This document shows, in pieces, positions 4,503 to 6,353 of a stretch of DNA of 6,353 nucleotides; position 1 is the stretch's first letter; every line of letters starts with the position of its first letter. Source of the stretch: Patescibacteria group bacterium UBA2193 (GTDB lineage Bacteria; Patescibacteriota; Minisyncoccia; Moranbacterales; DUUL01); the NCBI GenBank assembly GCA_002327335.1, contig DCVH01000011.1, forward strand, positions 1 to 6,353, given 5' to 3'. Below the pieces are notes generated by a model. The model was not told where the DNA came from. It saw only the letters and a program-made list of their open reading frames with translations, and searched no databases. A program made the position numbers and the translations under genes.

Positions 4503-6299
4503 ATGTCTCAAGAAATAAATTTTTTCGGACAAACAAACTTTCGGAACAAACAACAAATTTTTGGGATAAAAACCGATGATCGACGTCGGCATGTTTATGC
4601 AATCGGGAAAACTGGTATGGGGAAGACAAACATGATTCAAAACATGGCGATTCAGGATATTCGAAATGGAAAGGGCGTGGCGATTGTTGATCCTCACGGA
4701 GAATTTGCGGAAGAATGTCTTAAGTCGGTGCCGGCTAGCAGAATTAATGATGTAATCTATTTCAACCCATCCGACACGGAATTTCCGATTGCGCTGAACG
4801 TGATGGAAAAAGTTGATCCGGAATATCGTCATTTGATTTGCTCGGGATTAGTTGGTGTGTTTAAGAAAATCTGGGCGGATTCTTGGGGCCCTCGTTTGGA
4901 ATATTTGCTTCGCAACGCCATTTTGGCACTTTTGGAATATCCGACTTCAACGCTACTTGGTGTCACCAGACTGCTTGTTGATGCCAAATATCGAGAAAAA
5001 GTTTTGGAAAAAGTAACCGACCCAGTTGTGAAAGCTTTTTGGCAAGATGAATTTACAAAATATCATGATCGTTTGATGGCGGATGCAATTGCTCCGATTC
5101 AAAACAAAGTCGGACAATTTCTATCCAGTTCTTTGATTCGAAATATCGTTGGTCAAACCCGATCAGCTTTCTCCATCAGGGAAGTGATGGATCAAGAAAA
5201 GATTTTGATCATGAATCTTTCAAAAGGAAGAATCGGAGAGGACAACAGTGCCTTGCTAGGGGCAATGATGATCACAAAAATTCAGTTGGCAGCAATGGCT
5301 CGAGTGGACATACCGGAAGCAGAGCGAAGAGACTTCTATCTTTATGTGGACGAGTTTCAAAACTTTGCCACGGAATCTTTTGCTGGAATTCTTTCAGAAG
5401 CTCGAAAATATCGATTGAATTTAATTCTAGCTCATCAATACATCGCTCAGCTTGATGAAAAAGTTCGAGATGCGGTTTTCGGAAACGTTGGAACATTGAT
5501 CACTTTTCGTGTGGGAGCGATGGACGCTGAAATTCTTGAAAAAGAATTTTCTCCGGTTTTCTATATTACTGATCTAGTTAATTTGGGAAAATACAATATT
5601 TATTTAAAACTAATGATTGACGGAGTGGCGACCAATCCTTTTTCGGCTGGGACAATTCCTCCGATTGACATAACCGACACGGCTGAAAATGTTGATAAGA
5701 TGATTCGTGTTTCTCGAGAAAGATATTCTTCAAAAAGAGAAGAAGTTGAAGAAAAAATATCTCGTTGGAGCGGCGTGATGAAAACAGAAGTGCAGAACAA
5801 GGTTGCCGAATTAGTCAAAAAAAGCATAAGTACAACGGCCCCAGCGAGTAATCAAAATAATAGAGTTAATGTTGGTGGAGGGAAAAACCAGGTCGGTGTA
5901 ACTGATCAGAAAAAAAACATTTCTCAAGATACAAACATAAAACCGCAAGTTGTTGCCAATGGTGGCGAGATCAATGAAGTCAAACCGGAAGTAAAACTTT
6001 TTCGAGCGGAGTGCTCCGCTTGTGGAACAGCGGTGGATGTTCCTTTCGAACCGGATGGGAGGCGGCCTGTTTTCTGCAAAGATTGTTTGAAAGAATATCG
6101 AAGACAGCAAGCAAAACTGGAAAAAGACTTGATGGACAATGAGCAGATTGTAAAAAAAGAAGCCTCTAATAATAATTCAGCTCCAGTGTCTGAAATTGAT
6201 TCAGTGAAAACTTCTCCTGACAATCAAGTTGAAAAAAAATCGGAAGATAAAGTTTCATTGAAAGATTTGATCAATGATGCGATGAAAGATAAGAAATAA
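4503..6299 (+). CDS. VirD4/TraG/TraD-like ATPase with C-terminal zinc ribbon
   Basis: A 598-aa P-loop ATPase of the FtsK/HerA/VirD4 class, whose members pump DNA or deliver substrates to type IV secretion channels. The N-terminal FGQTNFR...FGIKTDDRRRHVYAIGKTGMGKT holds Walker A at 35-42 (GKTGMGKT). VAIVDPHGEF lies at 59-68 and Walker B FYLYVDEFQNF at 278-288, with D283/E284 as the probable metal-binding and catalytic pair. LILAHQY (307-313) fits the sensor-like Gln position, and NVGTLITFRVGAMDAEIL (328-345) is typical of TraD-like proteins. A charged helical stretch (400-440) and a low-complexity Asn/Gly-rich linker (445-495) lead to a zinc ribbon, C504-x2-C507 and C525-x2-C528, then an acidic/basic tail. 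There is no membrane segment, unlike classical VirD4, so the upstream neighbour may supply the anchor. No relaxase or pilus genes are visible, so conjugation is not established. The start at ATG 4503 lacks a Shine-Dalgarno motif. Confidence 0.9.
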   Translation: MSQEINFFGQTNFRNKQQIFGIKTDDRRRHVYAIGKTGMGKTNMIQNMAIQDIRNGKGVAIVDPHGEFAEECLKSVPASRINDVIYFNPSDTEFPIALNVMEKVDPEYRHLICSGLVGVFKKIWADSWGPRLEYLLRNAILALLEYPTSTLLGVTRLLVDAKYREKVLEKVTDPVVKAFWQDEFTKYHDRLMADAIAPIQNKVGQFLSSSLIRNIVGQTRSAFSIREVMDQEKILIMNLSKGRIGEDNSALLGAMMITKIQLAAMARVDIPEAERRDFYLYVDEFQNFATESFAGILSEARKYRLNLILAHQYIAQLDEKVRDAVFGNVGTLITFRVGAMDAEILEKEFSPVFYITDLVNLGKYNIYLKLMIDGVATNPFSAGTIPPIDITDTAENVDKMIRVSRERYSSKREEVEEKISRWSGVMKTEVQNKVAELVKKSISTTAPASNQNNRVNVGGGKNQVGVTDQKKNISQDTNIKPQVVANGGEINEVKPEVKLFRAECSACGTAVDVPFEPDGRRPVFCKDCLKEYRRQQAKLEKDLMDNEQIVKKEASNNNSAPVSEIDSVKTSPDNQVEKKSEDKVSLKDLINDAMKDKK

Positions 6300-6353
6300 T
6301 CTTTTAAAATTATTTGTTAAATTTCAGAGTGTTGTCTACATTTTTTATAAAAT

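Noticed and set aside
4361..4579. Plus-strand 72-codon open frame bridging the membrane and ATPase genes
   Set aside because: It overlaps both genes out of frame and its peptide has no family features. It does not restore a fusion between the two proteins.
4491..4832. Minus-strand open frame of 113 codons across the start of the ATPase gene
   Set aside because: It is the antisense shadow of well-conserved ATPase motifs (Walker A and DPHGE), has no recognisable domain and has no promoter on that strand.
3362..6223. Several minus-strand frames of 60-115 codons opposite the membrane and ATPase genes
   Set aside because: All lie opposite confident plus-strand genes, have Ser/Phe-rich antisense composition and show no motifs or start signals.
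6285..6304. Hairpin AAAGAT/ATCTTT across the stop codon of the ATPase gene as a terminator
   Set aside because: The stem is 6 bp and almost all A-T, the loop is 8 nt and no sustained T tract follows. Termination is more likely beyond the window.
6331..6353. TTGTCT near the right edge as a -35 box for a following gene
   Set aside because: The window ends before a -10 at normal spacing could be seen, so it cannot be judged.

Overview
The window looks like a chromosomal segment from a Patescibacteria (Candidate Phyla Radiation) genome, probably Parcubacteria-like. The grounds are AT-rich DNA, short intergenic gaps, A/T-rich starts without Shine-Dalgarno motifs, AT-rich repeat text between genes, and a paired membrane protein plus VirD4-like ATPase of a type I associate from memory with this group. 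All reading frames use the standard code: stops are TAA or TAG, and no in-frame TGA is needed. The lineage is an inference and I cannot name a genus.

Layout. (1) 1-351 is a gene-free spacer. It holds a rho-independent terminator for a gene off the left edge (24-62), an 8-bp GC palindrome of REP type (237-257) and AT-rich repeat text in both orientations (131-157 and 311-346). (2) 352-924 holds the RNase P RNA gene rnpB behind a good extended -10 promoter. The catalytic core can be folded helix by helix by hand. Helix P12 is expanded to about 190 nt with AT-rich sequence, including an exact 20-nt copy of a motif also found upstream of the gene. (3) 945-1826 is a short operon, rpmF (ribosomal protein L32) then nusB, with a candidate promoter overlapping the end of rnpB and a clear terminator after nusB. 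(4) 1879-6299 is a second operon with its own strong promoter. It encodes a protein with a sigma-70 region 4-like HTH followed by winged-helix-like modules, a two-pass membrane protein, and a soluble VirD4/TraG/TraD-like ATPase with a C-terminal zinc ribbon.

How the genes relate. rnpB, rpmF and nusB are housekeeping genes for tRNA processing, ribosome assembly and rRNA transcription. The downstream operon is the accessory-looking part. The membrane protein and the ATPase look like two halves of one membrane-anchored DNA-pumping motor, because the ATPase has no membrane segment of its own and its neighbour supplies two. A putative transcription regulator is the first gene of the same operon. 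A role in moving DNA across the envelope is inferred from the ATPase family, not shown. Three promoters in the window share one architecture (TTGnC/A -35, 16-17 bp spacer, TGn-extended -10), and none of the five coding genes has a recognisable Shine-Dalgarno sequence.
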